The notes under the pieces are model-generated. The model made no database searches, was not told the origin of the DNA, and saw only the letters and a list, made by a program, of their open reading frames with translations. The translations under genes were made by a program, and so were the position numbers. DNA of 64,000 nucleotides, taken from NCBI RefSeq assembly GCF_030691015.1, contig NZ_JAUYFF010000019.1, positions 124,001-188,000 on the forward strand. Direction: 5' to 3'. The stretch is from Sulfuricurvum sp. (GTDB lineage Bacteria; Campylobacterota; Campylobacteria; Campylobacterales; Sulfurimonadaceae). Below, in pieces: positions 8,880 to 16,705 of the stretch (the first letter of the stretch is position 1; each line of letters starts with the position of its first letter).

Positions 8880-9766
8880 ATAAAGTCGGGGTAATCGGAG
8901 CAGGCAAATGGGGTGAAGCTCTCGCCTTTGCCATGTCTGAAAAAAACGAGGTGATTATTACTTCACGAACACCTCGTGATTGGTCAAATTTCAGATCTCT
9001 GGGCGAAGTACTTGCGTGTGAGTATCTTATTATTACGGTTCCCGCACAGCAGATCGCTCAGTGGCTAAAGGAAAATTTTGTCTATAACGGACAGAAAATT
9101 CTTGTTGCGGCAAAAGGGATTGAAGCCTCCAGCGGGCGGTTTTTAAATGAAATTTACGGAGAATATGTTCCTGCGGAGAATATCGCCTTTTTATCGGGTC
9201 CTTCATTCGCGAGTGAAGTAATGCGCTCTCTTCCTACGGCACTTGTGGTGAATTCTGTATCTTCAGAGACAGCGGGTGCGATTGCTAATCTTTTTCCCTC
9301 TTTTATCCGTACCTATACGAGTAGTGATGTTATCGGGGCTGAGATTACGGGAGCCTATAAAAACGTTATCGCTATCGCTGCGGGAATCTGTGAGGGACTT
9401 GATCTAGGGCATAATGCGGCGGCCAGTTTGATCGCACGTGGACTTGTCGAGATGGAGCGTTTCGGACGGGCATACGGAGGGACTCAGGAGAGCTTTTTAG
9501 GTCTCAGCGGTGCGGGAGATCTGTTTTTAACGGCGAGTTCCTCGATGTCGCGTAACTATCGAGTAGGGTTGGGTTTAGCGATTGGAAAAACAAAAGAAGC
9601 AGTCTGTGAAGAGATCGGTGAAGTGAGCGAGGGGATAGGAACGGCGTATGCTTTGCATGAGATAGCATTGGCACGTAGTATTTATCTCCCTATCGCGGCA
9701 GAAGTGTACGCAATTTTGGAGGGGAAATCGCCTCGTCAAAGTTTAAAAGATTTAATAGAAAGGTAG
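8876..9766 (+). CDS. gpsA: Glycerol-3-phosphate dehydrogenase [NAD(P)+]
   Basis: This is a 296-residue cytoplasmic enzyme. The N-terminal loop is VGVIGAGKWGEALAFAMS. The AAKGIE, FLSGPSFASEV, EITGAYKNVIAIAAGICEGLDLGHNAAASLIARG and SGAGDLFLTASSSMSRNYRVG motifs are all characteristic of GpsA. It reduces dihydroxyacetone phosphate to sn-glycerol-3-phosphate for phospholipid synthesis. It starts inside the stop codon of the upstream RCK gene. Confidence 0.96.
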   Translation: MNKVGVIGAGKWGEALAFAMSEKNEVIITSRTPRDWSNFRSLGEVLACEYLIITVPAQQIAQWLKENFVYNGQKILVAAKGIEASSGRFLNEIYGEYVPAENIAFLSGPSFASEVMRSLPTALVVNSVSSETAGAIANLFPSFIRTYTSSDVIGAEITGAYKNVIAIAAGICEGLDLGHNAAASLIARGLVEMERFGRAYGGTQESFLGLSGAGDLFLTASSSMSRNYRVGLGLAIGKTKEAVCEEIGEVSEGIGTAYALHEIALARSIYLPIAAEVYAILEGKSPRQSLKDLIER

Positions 9767-9775
9767 GTAGAGAGT

Positions 9776-10066
9776 ATGTTAGTACACATTGTGATGTTTC
9801 AGTTTAAAGAAGAGAATAAAGAGGCTAATATGGCACGTGTGAAAAGCATGCTCGAATCCCTCCCTTCAAAAATAAATACGCTCCACTCAATGGAAGTGGG
9901 GATCGATATCAGCCGAAGTGAGCGATCGTTTGATTTGGTATTGGTATCACAGTTTGAGGAACAGGCTGCATTGGACGTTTATGCGACCCATCCTGCTCAT
10001 CTGGAAGTGGTACGTTTTATCAAAGAGGTTACGACCCTCTCTAAAGTCGTTGATTACATACAATAA
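9776..10066 (+). CDS. Dabb-family (stress-responsive alpha/beta barrel) protein
   Basis: The 96-residue protein begins MLVHIVMFQFKEE and contains LPSKINTLHSMEVGIDISRSERSFDLVLVSQFEEQAALDVYATHPAH. This is the Dabb dimeric ferredoxin-like barrel signature, including the conserved HP before the last helix. Members are small dimers, sometimes cyclases or monooxygenase-like, and mostly of unknown role. It lies 9 bases after gpsA in the same run of genes. Confidence 0.82.
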   Translation: MLVHIVMFQFKEENKEANMARVKSMLESLPSKINTLHSMEVGIDISRSERSFDLVLVSQFEEQAALDVYATHPAHLEVVRFIKEVTTLSKVVDYIQ

Positions 10067-10074
10067 GGGAACGC

Positions 10075-11139
10075 GTGAACGAAGAATTACCGATAGTAGA
10101 AGAAAATACAAACGAACCATTTTATAAAAAATATAAACTTCATCTCTCCCTTGCTGCGGCGGTGTTAGTCGTAGGGACAAGTGCATTAGCCCATTATAAG
10201 AATGAACAGGTAAAAGAGGAGCTGGTCAAAGCAATCGGCGCCTATCAAGAGAGTCTTGTATTGATCGGCGGAGAGATGAGCTATAAGAGTATCGATTGCG
10301 GTGGAATCATTGCAACCGATTGTGAGATAGAAGCCATAAAATTTTCGGTAATGGGGCAAGAACAGCTCAGTATAGGTTCCCTTCGTCTGGGTAATGTAGA
10401 AGAATTGGCAGAGTTTAAATCCTTCGGAAAAGGGGAAAATGTTGAAGCTTCTATCGATATAGAAGCTGATGACGTAGCGCTCCCTCAACCGATTATCGGA
10501 CAGATGATTGCCCAAAATGTGAGTAATGCGTTTCAACAAAGTACACTCACTAAGCTAAAGACGATCAATTTAGCACTCCATGGAGAGGTCGAGGGGAATT
10601 CAATGCATATTAAGCAGCTCCAAATCGATCAGTTCCGTATCGACAATGCCATTATGCCGATGGAATTTTCGATGAGTGCGCGTGAAATATCAAGCGCGGC
10701 TCCCGATTCGATGATATTGGAAGAATTTGCACTCAAAGTAGAAAATCGTGCTATATCGGATGTCACGTATGAGTCGGTCAAAAGTTTTACCGATACGTTA
10801 CAAAAAGAGGAACAAGCGATTTTCTTAAAAGAGTTTGCGCTTAGACCCTCAGAGTTGAACGATAAAGAAAAAGCCTCAAAAGCGATTAATACAGCGATTG
10901 CTAAACGGTTTGAAGCTGATGTGCCGAATACTCCGGGTGTGGTCGAAAAAGATTTGATCCGTGCGATGATTCAAATGCTCAAAGGGGAAATAGAAGAGAT
11001 TACTCTCGAAGGTAAGAACCAAAAAGAGTTGAGTATGGTTCAAATCCAAAATGCATTGCTACAATCCTCTACCATGAGCGATGAAGAAGCGCGAAAATAT
11101 ATGAATGATAAATTTAAGATTGAGATCGAGACGGATTAA
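10075..11139 (+). CDS. Single-anchor membrane protein, unknown function
   Basis: The start is GTG 10075 with AAGGGA upstream. The 354-residue protein has one membrane helix near residues 22-40 (LHLSLAAAVLVVGTSALAHY) with a short cytoplasmic N-terminus. A large beta-rich and helical periplasmic part follows, with one close cysteine pair (IDCGGIIATDCEIE). I do not recognise a family; the fold has a vague YdgA/AsmA-like look (anchored N-terminus plus repeating strands). It ends the co-directional run that starts at thiE. Confidence 0.6.
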   Translation: MNEELPIVEENTNEPFYKKYKLHLSLAAAVLVVGTSALAHYKNEQVKEELVKAIGAYQESLVLIGGEMSYKSIDCGGIIATDCEIEAIKFSVMGQEQLSIGSLRLGNVEELAEFKSFGKGENVEASIDIEADDVALPQPIIGQMIAQNVSNAFQQSTLTKLKTINLALHGEVEGNSMHIKQLQIDQFRIDNAIMPMEFSMSAREISSAAPDSMILEEFALKVENRAISDVTYESVKSFTDTLQKEEQAIFLKEFALRPSELNDKEKASKAINTAIAKRFEADVPNTPGVVEKDLIRAMIQMLKGEIEEITLEGKNQKELSMVQIQNALLQSSTMSDEEARKYMNDKFKIEIETD

Positions 11140-11161
11140 CACATTATTAATAAAATAGTAT

Positions 11162-11167
11162 TACAAT
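11162..11167 (+). promoter_or_regulatory. -10 element for the Gly/Met-rich protein gene
   Basis: TACAAT lies 27 bases before CAAAGGAG and the ATG at 11195. A short TAGT-CGAA-ACTA hairpin lies in the presumed start of the transcript. No clear -35 is seen. Confidence 0.35.
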
Positions 11168-11194
11168 AGTCGAAACTACTCAAAGGAGTTTCCG

Positions 11195-11569
11195 ATGAAA
11201 ATGTTACTTACGATCGTGTCGTCTACGGCTTTACTCTCTACTATTGCAAGTGCACAGATGCCGGCTATGAATCAAGAACGTGTAGAGGCTCAACAAGAGG
11301 TTCAAAACCGTTTTAAAGAGATGAAGACGGAGGAGCTTCTGGAAAAACGGGGAACTATAACAACTCAGCAAGAGCGTGAAGCGCTTCATAATGAACTTAT
11401 GACCCGCCAGCAATCGATGAGTAAAGAACAGAATGAGAAATTCATGAGCAAACCGGAAAACCGTACTCCGAAAATGAAAAATCAAGGTTCAGGTCAGGGG
11501 ATGATGCAAGGGGGCGGTATGGGCTCAGGCATGGGCGGTGGAATGGGTGGAGGTAAAGGGGGGCGTTAA
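11195..11569 (+). CDS. Secreted helical protein with Gly/Met-rich tail
   Basis: The 124-residue protein has a signal peptide (residues 1-20, cleaved near ASAQMPA). A charged helical core follows (KEMKTEELLEKRGTITTQQ, then ELMTRQQSMSKEQ), and the tail is low-complexity, built of GMGGG repeats ending in KGGR. The core resembles small periplasmic DUF1104-type proteins of Campylobacterota, but I hold this loosely. The methionine-rich tail could bind copper; no evidence beyond composition supports that. Its stop codon shares the TTAA tetramer with the convergent ABC-F gene. Confidence 0.6.
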   Translation: MKMLLTIVSSTALLSTIASAQMPAMNQERVEAQQEVQNRFKEMKTEELLEKRGTITTQQEREALHNELMTRQQSMSKEQNEKFMSKPENRTPKMKNQGSGQGMMQGGGMGSGMGGGMGGGKGGR

Positions 11570-13527
11570 GCCTCCTTTTTGAGTGCTTCGATCTCTTCCG
11601 CTTTCTCTTCAATCGTTAAAAGCTCATCCACTTTTTCTTCATAGAGAGCTTTCGTTTTTTCCAACTCTTCTGCCAAAACACTAATCCCTATTTTTTCGTA
11701 TTTTTTCGGATCGGCGAGAGAGGCGTTCAGCTCATCGATTTTGGCTTCGAGAGTTTCGATTTCAGCGGGTAGTTTTTCGAGTGCACGCTGTTCGTTGAAG
11801 GTGAGTTTGAATACTTTCGGTTTTTCGTTCTGCACTACTGCCGTCGTGGTTGCGGATTTGGCAAATTCGGCCTCCATCGCATCCATTTCACTGAGCTCTT
11901 TTTCGTCTTCGAGATATTCGCTGTAAGGTTTATAGCTCTCCTCTATCGACCCGTCTCCTTTGAAGATGAAGAGTTTTTTAGCGATCTTATCGACGAAATA
12001 TCTATCATGGCTGACAAGGATAACGGCGCCGGGGAAGTTTTGGAGTTTCTCTTCGAGAATATTGATGGTGGGAATATCGAGATCGTTGGTCGGTTCATCC
12101 AGAATCAGACAGTCCACTTTTTTAGTAAAGAGCAGAGCGAGGGCGACACGGTTTTTTTCTCCGCCGCTGAGGACTCCCACTTTTTTATCGAGAAACTCTC
12201 GCGGGAAGAGGAAGTTTTTGAGATAGCCGTAAACGTGGTAATCTTGCCCCTGAGCATCGACACGGTCTCCGCCGTGAGGACAGAAGGTTTCGATGAGGTT
12301 GAGATTATCGTCTAGCATCTCACGGTGCTGATCGAAATAGCCGATGGTGAGTTCTCCTATCTTTATAATCCCGTTTGTCGGTTTAAGACGCCCTAGAAGT
12401 GCTTTGAGAAGGGTTGATTTACCGCTTCCGTTGGGACCGACGACGGCGATGACATCTTTTTGCAAAATCCGTGTCGAGAAATCTTTGATCAGGAGTTTGT
12501 CTCCGAGGGTGAGCCCGAGGTGTTCAATCTCAAAAAGCATCTTTTGGCGGTTAACCCCTTCGCCTCGGTTGAAATGTTTTGCTTCCCGCTCCAGTTCCAG
12601 TTTCATTTTACGGATGCGGCTCGGGTTGTTTTTGGCATCTTCGCGCAGTTGCAATACCCGCTGTTTACGCCCTTCGTTTCGTTTTAGTCGCGCTTTTACC
12701 CCACGACGGAGCCATTCGTTTTCAGATTTTAGAAGTTTTAGGAGGTTGTCATGCTGTTGCGCCATAGTGCGAAGCAATTCCTGCTTTTGTTCGAGGTAGT
12801 TGCTGTAGCCACCGTTGAACTCTCGCAATGTACAATCTTCGACCTCGATCGTCTTGGTGGCGATCTGATCGATGAAGTAACGATCATGCGAGATAAAGAG
12901 GAGGGTGAATTTCTCTTTGAGGATCAGCTCTTCGAGAAACTCGACCATGTAGACGTCGAGGTGATTGGTCGGCTCATCCAGCAGCAGTATGTCGGGTTTT
13001 TGAAGGAGTAGCGAGGCGAGGGCGACACGTCGCTGTTCCCCTCCGCTGAGAAGCTCAACATTTTTTGTCTCATACTCTTTGAGCATAAAGTGGTGCATTA
13101 CCCGCTCGATTTTGTCATCGAGGTTCCATGCATTGTGGTGATCGAGAAAATTGGTCAAATGCGATTGCTCATCAAGGAGTGAGGCGTTATCAAATTCTTC
13201 AGCAAGCAAAGCTGAAATCTCATCAAAACGTACCTTTGCCGATTTCAGTTCCCCTAAACCCGCTTCGATTGCTTCGCGGACATTATGAGAGGGATCAAAC
13301 TTGGGGACTTGGGAGAGCATTTTGATCTCGATCCCCTGACGGTTGATCCGCTCACCGCCGTCGGTATCGAGAGAACCGTGGACGATTTTCATCAAAGTTG
13401 ATTTTCCGCTGCCGTTTTTACCGACGATAACGATACGCTCACCTTCGTCGATATGGAAGTTGATGTTCTCTAAAATTTTTTGGGCTTCGTAGTGTTTGCT
13501 GACACCGAGGAGATCGACTAATGCCAT
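11566..13527 (-). CDS. ABC-F family ATPase (Uup-like)
   Basis: The 653-residue cytosolic protein has two ABC domains and no membrane segments. Walker A motifs are GKNGSGKST (about residue 37) and GPNGSGKST (about residue 365). Signatures are LSGGEQRR and LSGGEKNR, and both LLDEPTNHLD-type Walker B motifs are present. A charged linker lies between the domains, and the C-terminal coiled coil (about 570-653) is typical of Uup, which acts on ribosomes and branched DNA. AAGGAA lies before the ATG. It follows the small membrane protein gene by 6 bases on the minus strand. Confidence 0.9.
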   Translation of the reverse strand: MALVDLLGVSKHYEAQKILENINFHIDEGERIVIVGKNGSGKSTLMKIVHGSLDTDGGERINRQGIEIKMLSQVPKFDPSHNVREAIEAGLGELKSAKVRFDEISALLAEEFDNASLLDEQSHLTNFLDHHNAWNLDDKIERVMHHFMLKEYETKNVELLSGGEQRRVALASLLLQKPDILLLDEPTNHLDVYMVEFLEELILKEKFTLLFISHDRYFIDQIATKTIEVEDCTLREFNGGYSNYLEQKQELLRTMAQQHDNLLKLLKSENEWLRRGVKARLKRNEGRKQRVLQLREDAKNNPSRIRKMKLELEREAKHFNRGEGVNRQKMLFEIEHLGLTLGDKLLIKDFSTRILQKDVIAVVGPNGSGKSTLLKALLGRLKPTNGIIKIGELTIGYFDQHREMLDDNLNLIETFCPHGGDRVDAQGQDYHVYGYLKNFLFPREFLDKKVGVLSGGEKNRVALALLFTKKVDCLILDEPTNDLDIPTINILEEKLQNFPGAVILVSHDRYFVDKIAKKLFIFKGDGSIEESYKPYSEYLEDEKELSEMDAMEAEFAKSATTTAVVQNEKPKVFKLTFNEQRALEKLPAEIETLEAKIDELNASLADPKKYEKIGISVLAEELEKTKALYEEKVDELLTIEEKAEEIEALKKEA

Positions 13528-13533
13528 AGTAAG

Positions 13534-13839
13534 TTATTCCTTAGGGAGGGTAATACAGTGATTTCGTGACATATACCATGTCGCGATTGCGTAGTCATTG
13601 TAAGGTGTTTCGCGTTGAGTCGGAGGAACAGAGTCATTACGGAGTTTTGAACGGAGTATTCCAAAAACGATTACTCCCAGCAGCAATGCTCCGATGGCGA
13701 TAAACCAGTCGCTTTTCCACCATACGATCAATGCGATGCCATAATTTCCATAGCTTAAGCCCCACCCCAAAATATGTGCTATCAAGCGGCATCGGCGTGT
13801 CGGCAGAGTAGGGGTCGGATCGATGTGGAAAGTATTCAT
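13534..13839 (-). CDS. Small membrane protein, unknown function
   Basis: The 101-residue protein has two or three hydrophobic segments (HILGWGLSYGNYGIALIVWW and WFIAIGALLLGVIVFGIL), with RSKLRNDSVPPTQRETPYND after them. No family is recognised. It sits just upstream of the ABC-F gene with a 6-base gap and is probably co-transcribed. The ribosome binding site is weak. Confidence 0.55.
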   Translation of the reverse strand: MNTFHIDPTPTLPTRRCRLIAHILGWGLSYGNYGIALIVWWKSDWFIAIGALLLGVIVFGILRSKLRNDSVPPTQRETPYNDYAIATWYMSRNHCITLPKE

Positions 13840-13871
13840 AACACGAATTATAGCGGACGGTAACTGACGGC

Positions 13872-16286
13872 TTAGTTTAGTTTTTGAAAATAAGCGCGCA
13901 AAGCGGCGTAATCAAGCGGACGGCTGTGCCAATATCCCTGAATCGCATAGCAACCGATGAAATTTAAGATATCAACCTGCTCTTTCGTTTCAGCTCCCTC
14001 AGCAATGGTCTTCATCTCCAAAGAGGCAGCCAACGTGATAATTGCTTCAATAATAGCTCTGTCTTGATGATCGCTAACAACATCATCGACAAAAGATTTA
14101 TCAATTTTAAGGGTAGATACCGGAAATTTTTTAAGATAGGACATCGATGAATAGCCTGTACCGAAGTCGTCGATTGAAAACGTGATTCCGAGGTTGACGA
14201 GATCGTTCATCTTCTCAATAGCCATCTTCGGATTGCTAACAAGGGCACCCTCTGTGATTTCCAATTCAAGTTTTTCAGCTGGAAAGAGAGTCTCTTCCAA
14301 AATCTCTTTGATTGTCGTATTGAGTGCATTGCTTCGAAACTGTACCGGTGATAGGTTGACCGATAATTTAGGGATGAATCCGATTGTTTTTGAAAGTTCC
14401 ATCATAGAGTTCAGAGCTTCTTTCAAAATCCATTCACCTAAAACAATGATCAAATCGGTCTCTTCGGCAATGGAGATAAATTGTCCAGGATTCATAAATC
14501 CGAGGTCGGGACTTTGCCATCGGACTAAAACCTCTAACCCTATGAATTTATCTTCTTTGGTATCCCATTTCGGCTGATAGACCAGAAAAAGTTCATTGTT
14601 TTTCAATGCTTTTCGCAGACCGTTTTCAATGATGAGTGTTTCGGAGGCAAAATCCCCTTTCGTCGGTTCGAAGAACAGATAGGTATTCTTTCCGTTGATC
14701 TTAGCCCCGTACATCCCCATATCCGCCGCTTTTATAAGCAGTTCGCTGTCCTCTCCGTCTTGGGGATAGAGAGCGATTCCGATACTGGCGGTCATATAAA
14801 TATCATTATTGTCGATAACAAACGGCGTTTTGATAGCTTCGTGAACATTTTTGGCAAATATTTCGACCGTTTTTTTGGAATCGACAAGCGCCGTTATGAT
14901 GGCAAATTCGTCTCCTCCCAGACGGACAATAAAATGATTTTGCTCATTCATGGCCGTGAAACGTTCCGCCAATTTTTGCAAGAGTCTATCTCCTACCGTG
15001 TGCCCGAGCGAATCGTTTACCATTTTAAAGCGGTCTAGGTCGATGTAGAGCAGTCCGAAAGATTGGCCGTTGCTGTTGGCTTGATTGATTCTGCTTTCGA
15101 GTTCGTCACGGAAAAAATTTCGGTTCGGAAGATTGGTGAGCGGATCAAATTTCACTAAATGGCGTATATGCTCTTCGGTCGTTTTGCGGTCTTGTATATC
15201 TTCAATTATACCGATATAGTGGGTGATATTGTTGTTATCGTCGAAAACAGGGGAGATCGTTTCGAAACACCAGTAAATCGCACCGTTCTTTTTGCGATTT
15301 TTAAATTCCCCTTTCCAGGTATATCCTTGTGTGATCGCTGCCCACATCTCTTCATACAATTCGGGAGGGTTTAGCCCCGATTTCATTTTCTTCGGAGTTG
15401 TTCCGATGAGTTCAGATTCTGAAAAACCGTTGATCGTTAAAAAAGCCTGATTGACGTATTCGATAATACCTGATGAATTTGTGATGATAATGCCGTTTGC
15501 ACTTTGCTGCAGGGCATAAGAAAGAATGGACAGTTTTTTCTCATGAATATGGGTAGAGAGCTCGCTTCTGTTCAGGCGCCGCCCCAAAAAGAAAAGGAAC
15601 CCGAAGCCGATAACCCATATGACAAAATGGCTCAGAAGCAATTTTTGTATAGAGCTACTTTTAAATGCGGCAAACAGCTCAAGGGGGATGGTGACATCCG
15701 TCCCCCCCCTGAGTTCACCGACTTTGAGTCCCGTCCATGCGTGACATTTCATACACCCTTGTTCCATATACATCGGCTGCATCACCCGTAAAGAAGCGTT
15801 CCCGTCATTTAGAATCACCTCTTTAAACTCTTTTTTACCGCGGCTCAATTCATCAAGCGCTTTCATCTCCCATGCATCAGGGGCATTTTCCGGATTGAGG
15901 TACATTTTGCCGGTAATACGGGCTTTGATTCCGTAAAGATTGGAGTAGTCATTCATGATTTCGCGTAACATGCTGGCCGGATTGTAAAGGGTCAGTGTCT
16001 GGCCTGAGGGAGAGGTAATGTCGCGCTCTTTAACGTCGGCTAGGAATTCGACAGGCTTGGTATCTTCGTTGACAATAAGATAGGCCCCGCCGTGTCGTGT
16101 CGCCCAGAGCCTGAATGCCCGATCTTTATTGAGGTTTGTTTGGGCTTCGAGTTCAGCAAGCTGCAAAACCTGCTGATTGACATTAATGATATTCCAGACT
16201 AATGATGACATGACTAAAAGCATAAATCCAATTAAGATAAATCGCAAATATCTTGAAAGTACCGATTTTCGAAAGTTTTTAATCAT
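13872..16286 (-). CDS. DUF3365 heme-type sensor with PAS, GGDEF and EAL domains
   Basis: The 804-residue inner-membrane protein has TM helices near residues 13-33 and 216-236. Between them is a periplasmic DUF3365 (Tll0287-like) domain with a c-type heme motif CMKCH (C178, C181, H182). A PAS domain follows (about 255-375), then GGDEF (RLGGDEF near 457) and EAL with the accepted variant EVL (near 585). EAL metal and catalytic residues are otherwise seen (NLSPVQFR, ELEITEGAL, DDFGTGYSS). No RxxD inhibitory site precedes GGDEF. It probably links periplasmic redox or ligand state to c-di-GMP. A run of eight G bases lies in the coding strand at 15702-15709. Confidence 0.9.
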   Translation of the reverse strand: MIKNFRKSVLSRYLRFILIGFMLLVMSSLVWNIINVNQQVLQLAELEAQTNLNKDRAFRLWATRHGGAYLIVNEDTKPVEFLADVKERDITSPSGQTLTLYNPASMLREIMNDYSNLYGIKARITGKMYLNPENAPDAWEMKALDELSRGKKEFKEVILNDGNASLRVMQPMYMEQGCMKCHAWTGLKVGELRGGTDVTIPLELFAAFKSSSIQKLLLSHFVIWVIGFGFLFFLGRRLNRSELSTHIHEKKLSILSYALQQSANGIIITNSSGIIEYVNQAFLTINGFSESELIGTTPKKMKSGLNPPELYEEMWAAITQGYTWKGEFKNRKKNGAIYWCFETISPVFDDNNNITHYIGIIEDIQDRKTTEEHIRHLVKFDPLTNLPNRNFFRDELESRINQANSNGQSFGLLYIDLDRFKMVNDSLGHTVGDRLLQKLAERFTAMNEQNHFIVRLGGDEFAIITALVDSKKTVEIFAKNVHEAIKTPFVIDNNDIYMTASIGIALYPQDGEDSELLIKAADMGMYGAKINGKNTYLFFEPTKGDFASETLIIENGLRKALKNNELFLVYQPKWDTKEDKFIGLEVLVRWQSPDLGFMNPGQFISIAEETDLIIVLGEWILKEALNSMMELSKTIGFIPKLSVNLSPVQFRSNALNTTIKEILEETLFPAEKLELEITEGALVSNPKMAIEKMNDLVNLGITFSIDDFGTGYSSMSYLKKFPVSTLKIDKSFVDDVVSDHQDRAIIEAIITLAASLEMKTIAEGAETKEQVDILNFIGCYAIQGYWHSRPLDYAALRAYFQKLN

Positions 16287-16357
16287 GCATCAATCTTTTA
16301 TATCACAAAATTTATCTATTATAAAGTGATTCGCATTAAGATTTATTTATGGAATGA

Positions 16358-16400
16358 GAAAACTCCTTTGGTTATACTTTTAAATATTCACAGGAGTTTT
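16358..16400. promoter_or_regulatory. 9-bp inverted repeat around the YdhR-like gene promoter
   Basis: AAAACTCCT (16359-16367) and AGGAGTTTT (16392-16400) are perfect inverted copies. A TATACT -10 candidate (16373-16378) lies between them, and the right arm contains the ribosome binding site before ATG 16403. It may be an operator. If transcription starts upstream, it would be a hairpin hiding the ribosome binding site. Confidence 0.4.
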
Positions 16401-16402
16401 GA

Positions 16403-16705
16403 ATGAAAACACTATTGCAAATTGATTTTCCCTATACCGGCCCTTTTGGAGCGGATATGGTGTCAGCCTTCAGTCCGCTAGCCGAATCGATAGCTCAAGA
16501 GAGCGGGCTGATTTGGAAGATGTGGACGGAGAACCCTACAACGAAGGAAGCAGGCGGTATCTATTTGTTTGTTGATCACGCTTCGGCAGAAGAGTATTTG
16601 AAAATGCACACGGCACGTTTGGAAAGTTTCGGGGTACAAGGGATCAGATCTAGAATTTTCGAGGTGAATACCTCTCTTTCTCGCATTACCAACGCACCTC
16701 TTTAG
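16403..16705 (+). CDS. YdhR-like putative monooxygenase
   Basis: This is a 100-residue small ferredoxin-fold protein. The pattern LLQIDFPYTGPFGADM...LAESIAQESGLIWKMWTENPTTKEAGGIYLF, then AEEYLKMHTARLESFGV, matches the YdhR/monooxygenase family, which are dimeric barrels. The real substrate of this family is not known. The coding end overlaps the convergent nasA gene by 20 bases. Confidence 0.8.
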   Translation: MKTLLQIDFPYTGPFGADMVSAFSPLAESIAQESGLIWKMWTENPTTKEAGGIYLFVDHASAEEYLKMHTARLESFGVQGIRSRIFEVNTSLSRITNAPL

